The notes: generated from the letters alone by a model not told the origin. DNA of 64,000 nt from Betaproteobacteria bacterium HGW-Betaproteobacteria-11 (GCA_002842395.1 PHCV01000008.1:1-64000); one strand, 5' to 3'. Counted from the stretch's first letter, positions 17,704 through 27,192 are shown. A program made the numbers and translations.

Positions 17704-18740
17704 AGACTCTTGCCGTTCGCGCGCTCGACCTCGTGCAGGGTCGTGTGGATATGAGCCATGGCAGCGGTGGGCGGGCCATGGCGCAGCTGATCGAGGAACT
17801 GTTCACCGCGGAGCTGGAAAACGAATATCTGGCACAAGGCAACGATGGCGTTCTGCTGCCCCGGCCCAATGGGCGGCTGGTGATGTCCACCGACAGTCAC
17901 GTAGTCTCGCCGCTGTTCTTTCCTGGCGGCGATATCGGCAGCCTGTCGGTGCATGGCACCATCAACGATGTCGCCGTCATGGGGGCGAAACCGCTTTACC
18001 TGGCGGCTGCGTTCATTCTCGAAGAAGGTTTTGCACTGGCCGATCTCAAGCGCATCGTCGGCTCCATGGCCCGGGCTGCGCGCGAAGCCGCGGTGACCAT
18101 CGTCACCGGAGATACCAAGGTCGTCGAGCGCGGCAAGGGTGATGGCCTGTTCATCACCACCACCGGCGTCGGCATCCTGCCCGAAGGACTCACGCTGGGC
18201 GGCGACCTGGCGCGGCCGGGCGACAAGATCCTGCTCTCGGGCACGCTCGGCGACCATGGCATGGCCATCCTGTCGCGGCGCGAGGGCCTCGCATTCGATG
18301 CGCCGATCGTCTCGGACAGTGCCGCGCTGCATGATCTGATCGCCACCATGCTGACCTCGGACGCCCGCATCAAAACCCTGCGCGATCCGACACGCGGCGG
18401 CCTGGCCGCCACGCTCAACGAGATCGCCCGCCAGTCGGCGGTCGGCATGCTGCTACAGGAAGGCAAGCTCCCGATGAATCCGACGGTTGAAGCCGCCTGC
18501 GAGTTTCTGGGTCTGGATCCGCTCTACGTCGCCAATGAAGGCAAGCTCGTCGCCATTTGCGCGGCGGAAGACGCCGACCGGCTCCTCGCCGCGATGCGGG
18601 CGCACCCGCTGGGGCGGCGTTCCGCCATCGTCGGCGAAGTGCTGGAGGATGCCCATGGCTTCGTGCAGATGGCCACGAAACTGGGGGGCCGCCGCATCGT
18701 CGATTGGCTCTCCGGTGAACAGCTGCCGAGAATTTGCTGA
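17700..18740 (+). CDS. hypE: Hydrogenase expression/formation protein HypE
   Basis: HypE dehydrates the carbamoyl group received from HypF to a thiocyanate on its C-terminal cysteine. The 346-residue protein ends PRIC, with the required terminal Cys. It contains MSHGSGGRAMAQLIEELF, the metal/ATP loop VMSTDSHVVSP, VHGTINDVAVMGAKPLYLAA and DPTRGGLAATLNE. The TTG at 17700 is chosen because it overlaps the hypD stop (TTGA) and gives a family-length N-terminus. It is the last gene of the hydrogenase block. Confidence 0.93.
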   Translation: MKTLAVRALDLVQGRVDMSHGSGGRAMAQLIEELFTAELENEYLAQGNDGVLLPRPNGRLVMSTDSHVVSPLFFPGGDIGSLSVHGTINDVAVMGAKPLYLAAAFILEEGFALADLKRIVGSMARAAREAAVTIVTGDTKVVERGKGDGLFITTTGVGILPEGLTLGGDLARPGDKILLSGTLGDHGMAILSRREGLAFDAPIVSDSAALHDLIATMLTSDARIKTLRDPTRGGLAATLNEIARQSAVGMLLQEGKLPMNPTVEAACEFLGLDPLYVANEGKLVAICAAEDADRLLAAMRAHPLGRRSAIVGEVLEDAHGFVQMATKLGGRRIVDWLSGEQLPRIC

Positions 18741-18792
18741 CCGGCGCTTGTCGCTGCGACCCGGCCCCGCGAGCGCGACGCGCCGCTGCCGC

Positions 18793-18824
18793 AAAAACTC
18801 GGCGCTGGCGATACGGCGCACACC
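18793..18824 (+). repeat. Short interspersed repeat
   Basis: AAAAACTCGGCGCTGGCGAT followed by ACGGCGCACACC lies between the converging ends of hypE and the HD-GYP gene. It is the best match to the window consensus. Confidence 0.8.
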
Positions 18825-18852
18825 ACGCCGCACGCCGCTCGGACGCTGCGCT

Positions 18853-20751
18853 TCAGACGTGTTTGTGTGTTTCGTAAATCAGCATCACCTGCGGCAACAC
18901 CCGCTCGAAGGCGGTGACAACTTCCGGATCGAAGTGTTTGCCGCTCTCCCGCCGTAGCGTCTCCAGCGCCTGCATCACCGGCCAGGCTTCCTTGTAGGGA
19001 CGGCGCGAGGTAAGCGCGTCGAACACGTCGGCCACGGCGATGATCCGCGCCGCCAGGGGAATCCCCTCCCCCGCCAGTCCGCGCGGATAACCGCTGCCGT
19101 CGAACTTTTCGTGATGGCCTTCGGCGATCTCGATGGCGACGGTGAAGATGCGATAGCCCAGTTCATTGACCTGGGCTTCGCAGCGGCGCAGCACTTCGCC
19201 GCCGATCAGCGGGTGGCGCTGCATCGCGGCGAACTCATCGGCATCGAGCCTGCCCGGCTTGAGCAAAATACTGTCGGCGATCCCGACCTTGCCGATGTCA
19301 TGCATCGGCGCAAAGCGCAGAATGTCGCGCACATAGGCCGGATCGATCCGCTCGCGATAGCGTTCCGTGCGGCCCAGCTCCTCGGCGATCAGCGCGGAAT
19401 AGCGTGCCATGCGCAGCAAATGGTCGCCCGTCTCCGGATCGCGGCTTTCCGCCAGCTTGGCCAGCCCGCTCACCGCCGCGACGACCAGGCCCTCCAGCAC
19501 CAGCGTGCGGTCGAGCACCGGACTGACCTGGCCGGAAATGTTGCCGATGAACTCCAGCCGGTTTTCATCGTAGGCCTCTGCCGCGAAGGCGGCGAAGGCC
19601 AGCATGCCGCCCCCCTGCTTGCTGTGCGGCAACGGCGCCAGGGCGAAGCTGCGCAGGCCGGCGGCGGCCAGCGCGGCGGGCAAACCGGCGAGCCTGGCCG
19701 GATCGCAGGCCAGCGGGTGGCAGGCCTCGAGCAGGCCGGCCGGGCAATCCCCGATCCGCAACCCGACCGTCGCATCGAATGCGCCAAGCCCGGGCGCGGC
19801 GGCATAACGCTCGAGCTGCCAGCGCTCGGGTTCGGCCGCCGCAGGGGTGAGCACCCCGATCCAATCGACCGGGACGAAGCGCTGGAACTCCTCGCGCACG
19901 AACTGCAGCGTCTGCTCCAGCGTGGTGCCGCGGTTGATCCGCGCGGCAAAGCGGAACATCGCCGCGAGCCGCTCGGCCAGGGCGTTGAAGGCGGCCACCA
20001 GATCGCCGATTTCGTTCCGGATTTCGACCGGCACCGGATGGCTGAAGTCGCCTTGGGCGACCCGCGCGAAACCTTCCTGCGCGCTGGACAGCGGGCGCAG
20101 GACGCGCACGACGAGGGCATACAGCAGGAACAGGAAGGCCGCCAGAGCGACCATGCCGACCGCCCACAGGAAGATACGCACCCGCTCCAGCCTGGCTTCC
20201 ATCATCGCCTGCAGCGATGCGGCGAACTGCATCGCCGCCTGATCGATCTCCCTGCCGTTGGCGGCGACGAATTCGGCGGCCGCCGTGAGCCGCGGCCCGT
20301 CCTCGTCCATGCCCAGCGTCTGCCGCAAACCGCCGCGAAAGCTTTTCCAGGTCGCGGCCAGATGCGTCAGATCGTCGCTCGAACGCCGATCCAGTGCGCA
20401 ACCGGGAGCCAGCGCCGTATCCGTCGCGGTCGGATCGTTGCAGGCCAGAAAGCCCTGCACGATCTGCTCGTACTGTTCGAGCTGCCGGTGCAGCAGCGGA
20501 TAGTAAAGAGTCAGGTCGCGGCCATATTTTTCGTAGTCGTCCGGCCGGTGCATCAGATAGCGTTGCGACTGCTCGACCAGCGCGTGCGAGAGCGTTTGCA
20601 GGTGGTGGGCGGAATTTTGCAGCCGATAATCGTTGCGCCGCAGGTTCAGCTCGTAACTGGTGTAGCCGATGGCGGCGATCAGCAGGGCGAACAGCAGCCC
20701 CAGCGCGGCGGCCAGTTGCAGCTTGAGACTCCGGGTGGGGGGGATAGGCAT
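18853..20751 (-). CDS. Membrane HAMP/GAF/HD-GYP cyclic-di-GMP phosphodiesterase
   Basis: This is a predicted inner-membrane signalling enzyme that degrades cyclic di-GMP. With the ATG at 20751 it has 632 residues. A first membrane segment lies near residues 10-32 (LQLAAALGLLFALLIAAIGY). A periplasmic helical sensor region and a second membrane segment (IFLWAVGMVALAAFLFLLYA) follow, then a HAMP domain (VRVLRPLSSAQEGFARVAQG), a GAF-like domain and a C-terminal HD-GYP domain. Catalytic motifs are MHDIGK and EGHHEKFDGSGYPRGL. It converges on the hydrogenase operon. Longer upstream frames are rejected because MPIPPTRSLK gives a normal membrane-anchor start. The stimulus is unknown. Confidence 0.88.
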   Translation of the reverse strand: MPIPPTRSLKLQLAAALGLLFALLIAAIGYTSYELNLRRNDYRLQNSAHHLQTLSHALVEQSQRYLMHRPDDYEKYGRDLTLYYPLLHRQLEQYEQIVQGFLACNDPTATDTALAPGCALDRRSSDDLTHLAATWKSFRGGLRQTLGMDEDGPRLTAAAEFVAANGREIDQAAMQFAASLQAMMEARLERVRIFLWAVGMVALAAFLFLLYALVVRVLRPLSSAQEGFARVAQGDFSHPVPVEIRNEIGDLVAAFNALAERLAAMFRFAARINRGTTLEQTLQFVREEFQRFVPVDWIGVLTPAAAEPERWQLERYAAAPGLGAFDATVGLRIGDCPAGLLEACHPLACDPARLAGLPAALAAAGLRSFALAPLPHSKQGGGMLAFAAFAAEAYDENRLEFIGNISGQVSPVLDRTLVLEGLVVAAVSGLAKLAESRDPETGDHLLRMARYSALIAEELGRTERYRERIDPAYVRDILRFAPMHDIGKVGIADSILLKPGRLDADEFAAMQRHPLIGGEVLRRCEAQVNELGYRIFTVAIEIAEGHHEKFDGSGYPRGLAGEGIPLAARIIAVADVFDALTSRRPYKEAWPVMQALETLRRESGKHFDPEVVTAFERVLPQVMLIYETHKHV

Positions 20752-20788
20752 CGTAGGACTCCGGGCGTTGACTTTACGCCAGGCCGGG

Positions 20789-20816
20789 AAAAGTCGGCGT
20801 TGGTGGCACGGCGAAC
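20789..20816 (+). repeat. Short interspersed repeat, variant
   Basis: AAAAGTCGGCGTTGGTGGCA followed by CGGCGAAC lies between the start of the HD-GYP gene and the end of nudB. Confidence 0.65.
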
Positions 20817-20861
20817 GCTCGCGCTCGCCCTTGCGCATTGGACGCGCGGCGTCGGCGAGCC

Positions 20862-21326
20862 TTACGGTTTTACCGTGCGTGGCGCGGCAAGCCGTTGCGG
20901 CAGGGCCAGGATCGCCTCGCGGTTGCTGGCCGAAAAACACTCGGCCGCGGCGGCCTGCCAGGGCAGCCAGCGATACCCCAGGTGCTCGTCGGGCGCCACG
21001 CGCACCGCGGTCCCCGACGGCACGCAGAAGCTGAAGACGTGCTCGCTGTTGTGCGTCACGCCGGGCGCATAGCGGTCGCGCCACTCGGCATAGATTTCAT
21101 AATGGTTGGTGCGATGCCAGTCGATCAAGTCATGTGCGCCGGCGGCGATGCCGGTTTCTTCGGCAACTTCGCGCCGCGCCGTCTCGATGAGCGACTCGTC
21201 GCCTTCCTGGCTGCCGGTCACCGACTGCCAGAACCCGGGATGCCGGGCACGTTCGAGGAGCAGGATGTCGAGCGCCGGCGTATGGATCACCACCAGCACC
21301 GAGACGGGTTTCTTGAACCCGTTCAC
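20862..21326 (-). CDS. nudB: Dihydroneopterin triphosphate diphosphatase (NudB-type Nudix)
   Basis: This Nudix hydrolase probably removes pyrophosphate from dihydroneopterin triphosphate in folate biosynthesis. Its product of 154 residues contains the Nudix box, which starts GSQEGDESLIETARREVAEE and continues TGI. Folate-specific NudB features are HTPALDILLLERA and the late YRWLPWQAAAA. The GTG at 21326 is preferred because it overlaps the barstar stop (GTGA) and begins the conserved VNGFKKPVSVLVVIHT. Nearby aspS is a common NudB neighbour, which supports the assignment. Confidence 0.86.
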   Translation of the reverse strand: MNGFKKPVSVLVVIHTPALDILLLERARHPGFWQSVTGSQEGDESLIETARREVAEETGIAAGAHDLIDWHRTNHYEIYAEWRDRYAPGVTHNSEHVFSFCVPSGTAVRVAPDEHLGYRWLPWQAAAAECFSASNREAILALPQRLAAPRTVKP

Positions 21327-21775
21327 TGCGGCTGGGCGATCACCGGCAGCCAGGCGATGCCGTCGGCCTGCATGTCGGCCAGGCACCAGAACGGCACACC
21401 CTGCTCGCGCCATTCGTTGGCGACGTTCTGGAACACTTGCATCAAGGTGACGAAGTCAGCCTCGGCGCGGGCATGGAGCCCATCGCAATGCTCGAGGATG
21501 ACGACATAACCTTCCGCCGGCCGCCAGCCCATGTCGAGCAGGCAGTCGGCGAGGGCATCCCAGTTATGGCCGAACCATTCGGGAAAACCGAGGCGGCGGC
21601 CGATGGCCTCGAGCGCCTCGTCGCGATTCCGGGCGCCACGCAGATCGACGTGCTGCACCAGGCAGCCGGCCGCTTCGGCGCCGGCGATCAGCTCGGCGAT
21701 CCCGCCCTGCGGCAGGTGATGGACGCCGGCACGCTCGGCGGAAGCGAACAGGGCTCGATAGTGATCGACGCTCAT
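21323..21775 (-). CDS. Barstar-family ribonuclease inhibitor
   Basis: This 150-residue protein contains the barstar domain. It has VDLRGARNRDEALEAIGRRL followed by GFPEWFGHNWDALADCLLDM, the typical region whose acidic and aromatic residues block the RNase active site. It starts at an ATG overlapping the stop of a predicted secreted RNase of the barnase/T1 superfamily, so the pair is translationally coupled. The likely role is to neutralise that RNase in the cytoplasm before export. Its N-terminal 40 residues are less conserved. Confidence 0.88.
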   Translation of the reverse strand: MSVDHYRALFASAERAGVHHLPQGGIAELIAGAEAAGCLVQHVDLRGARNRDEALEAIGRRLGFPEWFGHNWDALADCLLDMGWRPAEGYVVILEHCDGLHARAEADFVTLMQVFQNVANEWREQGVPFWCLADMQADGIAWLPVIAQPQ

Positions 21776-22140
21776 CGCTGGATTTCCCGGAAGCTCTGGT
21801 AATGGTCGTCAGTGTAATAGAAGACCGCGGGGGGCTTGCCGCCGCTGATGATGCGCCGCGCGCCGCGATCCTTGCGGCCCGGCGTCGGTACCGTGTATTC
21901 ATGGTAATAACCGCGCGGCCGGTACGGCAGGCGGCGTTCGAAATTATTGAAAACGACACCGTCGCGGCGATGGGGGAATGGGCCATCGCGATCGATCAGG
22001 CGCAACGTCGCGCGGACTTGCGGCGACAGGACGTCGACACCGACCGGCTCGCCGGCCAGCGCGGGCAGCAGCATCCCGCAAGTGAACAGCAGGGCCAGCC
22101 AGCGCAGCAACCTGACGCCCGCCACCCGGCCCCGTGCCAT
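21772..22140 (-). CDS. Secreted guanyl-specific ribonuclease (barnase/RNase Sa superfamily)
   Basis: This 122-residue protein has an N-terminal signal peptide (WLALLFTCGMLLPALAG). Its mature core is that of bacterial microbial RNases: NNFERRLPYRPRGYYHEYTV, GARRIISGG, and FYYTDDHYQSF. The expected catalytic residues are present as E81, R95 or R96, and H113. Its ATG overlaps the aspS stop and its own stop overlaps the barstar start. It therefore sits inside the aspS transcript together with its inhibitor. It may be a nutritional, defensive or competition RNase; the sequence does not say which. Confidence 0.85.
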   Translation of the reverse strand: MARGRVAGVRLLRWLALLFTCGMLLPALAGEPVGVDVLSPQVRATLRLIDRDGPFPHRRDGVVFNNFERRLPYRPRGYYHEYTVPTPGRKDRGARRIISGGKPPAVFYYTDDHYQSFREIQR

Positions 22141-23945
22141 CAGCCGACCTGAACCTGGGTTTCCACTTTCTGCCGCAGACGGATATGCAATTCGCGCAAC
22201 TGCTTTTCATCCACGTCGGAGGGCGCGTCGGTGAGCAGGCACTGCGCGCGCTGCGTCTTGGGAAAGGCGATCACGTCGCGGATCGAATCGGCGCCGGCCA
22301 TCATGGTGACGATCCGATCGAGGCCGAAGGCGAGGCCGCCATGCGGTGGCGCGCCGTACCTGAGTGCGTCGAGCAGGAAGCCGAACTTGGCCCGCTGCTC
22401 TTCCGGGCCGATCCCCAGCGCGGCGAACACGCGCTCCTGCACTTCGGCGCGATGGATACGCACCGAACCGCCGCCCATTTCCCAGCCGTTCAATGCCAGG
22501 TCGTAGGCCTTGGCCAGGCAGGCGCCGGGATCGCTGGCCATGAGTTCCTCGTGGCCATCCTTCGGGCTGGTGAAGGGGTGGTGGCAGGCATTCCAGCGCT
22601 GGTTTTCGTCGTCGTACTCGAACATCGGGAAATCGACCACCCACAACGGCCGCCAGGCTTCGCCGTCGAGATAGCCTTTCTCGTGGCCGATCTTCACGCG
22701 CAGGGCGCCCAGTGCGTCGTTGACGATTTTGGTCTTGTCGGCGCCGAAGAAAATCAGGTCGCCCGACTGGGCGCCGGTGCGCGCGATGATGGCGGCCAGC
22801 GCCTTTTCGTGCAGGTTCTTGACGATCGGCGATTGCAGGCCTTCTTCGTTCAGCCTGGTTACGTCATTGACCTTGATGTAGGCCAGCCCCTTGGCGCCAT
22901 AGATCTTGACGAACTCGGCATAACCGTCGATCTCGCCGCGGCTGAGCGCCTTCTCGCCGCTGCCGCCGCCGGGAATGCGCAACGCCGCCACCCGCCCGCC
23001 CGAGCTGGCGGGGCCGGAAAAGACCTTGAAGGCGACGTCGGTGACAACCTCGGTGACCTCGGTCAGCTCGAGCGTGACGCGCAGATCGGGCTTGTCCGAG
23101 CCGTAGCGGCGCATGGCCTCGGCATGGGTCATGCGCGGGAAGGGATCGGGCAGGTCGACGTTCAACGCGCTCCTGAACACGCTGCGGAGCATGGCTTCCA
23201 TCAGGGCGGTGATCTGCTCTTCGGTGAGGAAGGAGGTTTCGATATCGACCTGGGTGAATTCCGGCTGCCGGTCGGCGCGCAGGTCTTCGTCACGGAAGCA
23301 TTTGGTGATCTGGTAATAGCGATCGTAACCGGCCACCATCAAGAGCTGCTTGAACAGCTGCGGCGATTGCGGCAGGGCGAAAAACTGGCCGGGATGGACG
23401 CGGGAGGGCACCAGGTAGTCACGCGCGCCTTCCGGAGTGGACTTGGTCAGCATCGGGGTTTCGATATCGATGAAACCCTGCTCGTCGAGAAAGCGGCGGA
23501 AGGCCATCGCCACCTTGTAACGCAGCATCAGGTTCTTCTGCATCTGCGGCCGGCGCAGATCGATCACCCGATGGGTCAGGCGCACGGTCTCCGACAGATG
23601 CTCGTCGTCGAGCTGAAAGGGCGGCGTCAGCGCGGTGTTGAGCACTTCCAGCTCGTGGCAAAGAATCTCGATCTCGCCGGTCGGCAGATTGAAATTCTCG
23701 GTGCCGGCGGGACGCCGCCGCACGCGGCCGGTGACGCGCAGCACATATTCGTTGCGGACTTCCTCGGCCACCTTGAACATCTCCGGACGATCCGGGTCGC
23801 AGACGATCTGCGCCATGCCCTCGCGGTCGCGGAGATCGATGAAGATGACGCCGCCATGGTCGCGCCGGCGGTGGTTCCAGCCGCAAAGGGTGACGATCCG
23901 ATCGACATGGGAGGCATTGACCTGGCCGCAATAATGAGTACGCAT
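22140..23945 (-). CDS. aspS: Aspartyl-tRNA synthetase
   Basis: This class II aminoacyl-tRNA synthetase charges tRNA-Asp, and possibly tRNA-Asn if no AsnS is present. It is 601 residues, the bacterial-type length. It has an N-terminal OB-fold anticodon-binding domain ([20 protein letters not shown]), motif 2 ([20 protein letters not shown]), a GAD insertion domain, and motif 3 ([15 protein letters not shown]). The ATG at 23945 gives the usual [10 protein letters not shown] start. The RNase, barstar and nudB genes follow on the same strand with overlaps, and the DUF502 gene is 48 bp upstream. Confidence 0.97.
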   Translation of the reverse strand: MRTHYCGQVNASHVDRIVTLCGWNHRRRDHGGVIFIDLRDREGMAQIVCDPDRPEMFKVAEEVRNEYVLRVTGRVRRRPAGTENFNLPTGEIEILCHELEVLNTALTPPFQLDDEHLSETVRLTHRVIDLRRPQMQKNLMLRYKVAMAFRRFLDEQGFIDIETPMLTKSTPEGARDYLVPSRVHPGQFFALPQSPQLFKQLLMVAGYDRYYQITKCFRDEDLRADRQPEFTQVDIETSFLTEEQITALMEAMLRSVFRSALNVDLPDPFPRMTHAEAMRRYGSDKPDLRVTLELTEVTEVVTDVAFKVFSGPASSGGRVAALRIPGGGSGEKALSRGEIDGYAEFVKIYGAKGLAYIKVNDVTRLNEEGLQSPIVKNLHEKALAAIIARTGAQSGDLIFFGADKTKIVNDALGALRVKIGHEKGYLDGEAWRPLWVVDFPMFEYDDENQRWNACHHPFTSPKDGHEELMASDPGACLAKAYDLALNGWEMGGGSVRIHRAEVQERVFAALGIGPEEQRAKFGFLLDALRYGAPPHGGLAFGLDRIVTMMAGADSIRDVIAFPKTQRAQCLLTDAPSDVDEKQLRELHIRLRQKVETQVQVG

Positions 23946-23993
23946 AAAAAGTTCCGGACTGAGATGAATTGCGCCGCTGCGACTGGCGGGCGG

Positions 23994-24614
23994 TTATTGA
24001 TTCTGGGCGCGCCCGAGCGGGTTTCTCATCGGCGGAGCGACGACCCCCATGGAGACGATGTATTTCAGGGCATCATCGACGCTCATGTCGAGTTCGATGA
24101 CTTCGCTGCGCTTGACGAAAAAGAAAAACCCATTGACCGGGCTCGGCGTGGTCGGGATGAACACGCCGACGTGCTCGTCCGGCAGCATGTCGGCCACGTC
24201 CCGTGCCGGATTGCTGGTCTGGAAGGCCACGGCCCAGGCTTCCGGATGCGGATAACGGACCAGCAACACCTTGCGGAAGGCTTCGCCATTCCCGGAAAAC
24301 AAGGTGTCGCTGACCTGCTTGACGCTGTAATAGATCGATTTCACCACCGGGATGCGCGCCAGCACCGCTTCCCAGAACCGCAGCAACCTCTGGCCGACGA
24401 TGTTGGCGGTCACCAGGCCGGTGAGAAAAACCACCAGCAGGGTGAGTACGGCGCCGATGCCCGGCACATAGACGCCGAACAGCTTCTCCGGCTGCAACGA
24501 TTGCGGCAACAGCAGCAACGACTGATCCATCGCCCGCACGATGGCCGTCAGCACCCAAACGGTAATCGCCAGGGGCACCCAGATCAGCAGGCCGGTGATG
24601 AAGTATTTCTTCAA
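23994..24614 (-). CDS. DUF502 family membrane protein
   Basis: This conserved protein of 206 residues has an N-terminal membrane segment (YFITGLLIWVPLAITVWVLT) and a second one (GIGAVLTLLVVFLTGLVTAN). A soluble domain follows with the family signature IPVVKSIYYSVKQVSDTL and PTTPSPVNGFFFFVK. Its biochemical function is unknown. It lies between the FmdB-like gene and aspS on the same strand, a frequent arrangement in betaproteobacteria. Confidence 0.88.
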   Translation of the reverse strand: MKKYFITGLLIWVPLAITVWVLTAIVRAMDQSLLLLPQSLQPEKLFGVYVPGIGAVLTLLVVFLTGLVTANIVGQRLLRFWEAVLARIPVVKSIYYSVKQVSDTLFSGNGEAFRKVLLVRYPHPEAWAVAFQTSNPARDVADMLPDEHVGVFIPTTPSPVNGFFFFVKRSEVIELDMSVDDALKYIVSMGVVAPPMRNPLGRAQNQ

Positions 24615-24662
24615 TCTGAATACTTTCGCAAGGTCAGTACGCCAAAAGCGATCCGCTGCGCA

Positions 24663-24935
24663 TCAGTTGCAGGCGCAGGGTGCCGTTCCACCCTGACAGG
24701 GGGGTGTCGCCGCGGCATCGACGGCCGCGGGCTTTTCGGCGGGTTTGCTGCCACTGCCCTTGAAATCGGTGGCATACCAGCCACCACCCTTGAGCTGGAA
24801 GCCGGGGGCGGTCAGCTGCTTGGCGAAGCTGGCTTGGTGGCACTCTGGACACGCGGTCAACAACGGGTCGCTGACCTTCTGCAAGACATCCTTCTCGAAA
24901 CCGCAAGCGGCGCAGCGATAGGCGTAGATCGGCAT
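24663..24935 (-). CDS. FmdB-family zinc ribbon protein
   Basis: This small putative regulatory or zinc-ribbon protein has 90 residues from the ATG at 24935. It opens with the diagnostic MPIYAYRCAACG and has a second CPEC pair, making a four-Cys zinc ribbon at about residues 8-34. The tail is Ala/Lys/Pro-rich and ends in additional cysteines (PPCQ, APCACN). An upstream start four codons earlier is possible but less typical. The function is unknown; it is widely found upstream of aspS. Confidence 0.88.
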   Translation of the reverse strand: MPIYAYRCAACGFEKDVLQKVSDPLLTACPECHQASFAKQLTAPGFQLKGGGWYATDFKGSGSKPAEKPAAVDAAATPPCQGGTAPCACN

Positions 24936-25046
24936 GGAACTCTCCACTCTTGCTGGATAACAGTTAATTATAGCCGAAGCCCCTGACGGTCATGGCCTCG
25001 GCGACGGACTGAGGTGGCAGGGTATTTGCAGGCGACCAGGGCAATT

Positions 25047-25895
25047 TCAAGCGCCAAGCAGCAGCCGGGTGAGCGGCTTGCCCCAGAGCAGGGCGATCAG
25101 GCCGGCAATCGCCAGATAAGGGCCAAACGGAATCGGGACATTGCGGCCGTGGCGGGCGAAGATCATCAGGCCAATGCCAATGACCGCGCCGACCAGCGAG
25201 GAAAGCAGGATCGTCAGCGGCAACATCTGCCAGCCCAGCCAGGCCCCCAGCGCCGCCAGCAGCTTGAAGTCACCATAACCCATGCCCTCCTTGCCGGTCA
25301 CCAGCTTGAAGCCCCAATACACCAGCCAGAGCGAAAAATAACCGGCCATGGCGCCGATCACGGCGCTGGCGATGTCGGTGAACACGCCGAACAGGTTGAA
25401 TCCGAGGCCAAGCCAAAGTAGCGGCAGTGTGATGTCATCGGGGAGCAATTGCGTGTCGCAATCGATTCCGGTCAATGCCACCAGCGCGGCAATGAATCCC
25501 ATTGCCGCCAACCCCGCGGCACCAAAACCGAAATGAAGGGCGGCCAGGACGAAGAGTCCGGCCGTGGCGCCCTCAACCAGCGGGTAGCGCGGTGAAATCG
25601 GCGCTCCACAGCCCTTGCAGCGTCCGCACAGGACCAGCCAGCTGATGACGGGAATGTTCTCCAGGGCGGAGATCGGATGAGCGCACTGCGGACAGCGGGA
25701 ACGCGGCCGCGACAGAGTCAGCGGCTCGGCCTGCGGCGCCGCTTCGCCGCGCAGCTCGGCGCACTGGGCCGCCCACTCGCGCTCCAGCATCAGCGGCAGG
25801 CGGTATATGACGACATTGAGGAAGCTGCCGACCAGTAGCCCGAGGATTCCGGCGCACAGCGCGAACAGCGCCGGATCGGCGAGCAGACTGAGCAT
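25047..25895 (-). CDS. pilD: Prepilin peptidase / N-methyltransferase PilD
   Basis: PilD is an inner-membrane aspartic protease that cleaves and N-methylates type IV prepilins. The 282-residue protein has the cytoplasmic zinc loop with two CxxC pairs (CPQC and CGRCKGCG). It also has the two catalytic aspartate regions, GIDCDTQLLPDDITLP and GYGDFKLLAALG, and about eight hydrophobic segments. It starts 8 bp after pilC on the same strand. The assignment is secure. coaE and zapD, which often follow pilD, are not present here. Confidence 0.95.
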   Translation of the reverse strand: MLSLLADPALFALCAGILGLLVGSFLNVVIYRLPLMLEREWAAQCAELRGEAAPQAEPLTLSRPRSRCPQCAHPISALENIPVISWLVLCGRCKGCGAPISPRYPLVEGATAGLFVLAALHFGFGAAGLAAMGFIAALVALTGIDCDTQLLPDDITLPLLWLGLGFNLFGVFTDIASAVIGAMAGYFSLWLVYWGFKLVTGKEGMGYGDFKLLAALGAWLGWQMLPLTILLSSLVGAVIGIGLMIFARHGRNVPIPFGPYLAIAGLIALLWGKPLTRLLLGA

Positions 25896-25903
25896 CGCGG
25901 GAA

Positions 25904-27136
25904 TTAACCGACCACCGAACCGAGCTTGAAGATCGGCAGGTACATGGCCACCACCAGGCCGCCGATGAGGCCACCGAGAAAGACCATGATGATCGGTTCC
26001 ATCAAGCTGGAGAGCGCATCCACGGCATCATCGACTTCCGCCTCGAAAAAATCCGCGACCTTGCCCAGCATGCTGTCGAGCTGGCCGGATTCTTCGCCGA
26101 TGGCCACCATCTGCGTCACCATCGGCGGAAAGACCTCTGCATTCTGCATCGCCACCGTCAGGCTGGAGCCGGTACTGACCTCGTTCTGGATCTGCCGCGT
26201 GGCCTGGGCATAGACATAGTTGCCAGCCGCGCCACCGACCGAGTCCAGAGCCTCGACCAGCGGCACGCCGGCGGCGAACATGGTGGACAGGGTGCGTGTC
26301 CAGCGGGCAACCGCCGACTTGCGGATCAGGTCGCCGAATACCGGCAGCTTGAGGGCGTACTTGTCGACGGCGATCTGCAGGGCGCGCGAGCGTTTGTAAG
26401 TCTTGGCGATCCCGTAGATGGCCGCGAACAGGCCGCCAAAAATGATATGCCAGTTGGCGACGAAGCCGTCCGAAATCGCGATGACCACCAGAGTCGGCCC
26501 TGGCAGGTCGCCGCCGAAGCTCTGGAACACATTCTTGAACGCCGGCACCACGAAAATCATGATCACCGCGGTGATGACGAAGGCAACCACCAGGATCGAG
26601 ATCGGGTAGAACATCGCGCCTTTGAGCTTGGACTTGATGGCCTGGATTTTTTCCTTGTAGGACGCCAGGCGGTCGAGCAGGGTATCGAGAATACCGGCCT
26701 GCTCGCCGGCCTCGACCAGATTGCAGAACAGGGCATCGAAATACAGCGGATATTTGCGAAAGGCCGTGGCCAGACTGGAGCCGGTCTCGACATCGGTCTT
26801 GATCGCCGTCAGCAGCCTGGCCAAAGCCGGATTGTTGGTACCCTTGCCGACGATATCGAAGGCCTGCAGCAACGGCACGCCTGACTTGACCATGGTCGCC
26901 AGCTGGCGGGTGAATAGGGTGATGTCCTTTTCCGTGACCTTGCCGCCGGAACCGAGCTTCTTCTTCCTGATCTTGCTGACCAGCACGCCCTGACGGCGCA
27001 GGGCGGCCTGCACCACGGCGGCGCTGGGCGCCAGCATTTCGCCGCGCACCGGCTTGCCCGCCTTGTTCTTGCCTTCCCAGAGGAAGCCGGAATCCTTCGG
27101 GGCATCCGTCCTCTGCGCCTTGCCTGCTGTGGCCAT
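25904..27136 (-). CDS. pilC: Type IV pilus inner-membrane platform protein PilC
   Basis: PilC is the GspF-family core of the type IV pilus motor. The 410 residues carry two GspF domains (TRQLATMVKSGVPLLQAFDI, and RWTRTLSTMFAAGVPLVEAL), each followed by a hydrophobic segment, with VFLGGLIGGLVVAMYLPIF at the C-terminus. The ATG at 27136 gives MATAGKAQRTDAPKDSGFLW. pilD follows. The assembly ATPase gene pilB, often immediately upstream, is absent; a CorB-like gene occupies that place. Confidence 0.96.
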   Translation of the reverse strand: MATAGKAQRTDAPKDSGFLWEGKNKAGKPVRGEMLAPSAAVVQAALRRQGVLVSKIRKKKLGSGGKVTEKDITLFTRQLATMVKSGVPLLQAFDIVGKGTNNPALARLLTAIKTDVETGSSLATAFRKYPLYFDALFCNLVEAGEQAGILDTLLDRLASYKEKIQAIKSKLKGAMFYPISILVVAFVITAVIMIFVVPAFKNVFQSFGGDLPGPTLVVIAISDGFVANWHIIFGGLFAAIYGIAKTYKRSRALQIAVDKYALKLPVFGDLIRKSAVARWTRTLSTMFAAGVPLVEALDSVGGAAGNYVYAQATRQIQNEVSTGSSLTVAMQNAEVFPPMVTQMVAIGEESGQLDSMLGKVADFFEAEVDDAVDALSSLMEPIIMVFLGGLIGGLVVAMYLPIFKLGSVVG

Positions 27137-27192
27137 CCGCTCCTCCTGCGTGGTTGAGCGCCATTCTACCGCCCAAAGCTATGCCAAGAGTA

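Noticed and set aside
19111-21072. Long plus-strand open frame antisense to the HD-GYP gene
   Set aside because: Low-complexity translation, while the minus strand encodes a clear HAMP/GAF/HD-GYP protein.
22134-24986. Very long open frame antisense to aspS and DUF502
   Set aside because: High GC content makes such antisense frames common. It mirrors aspS codon by codon and has no family features.
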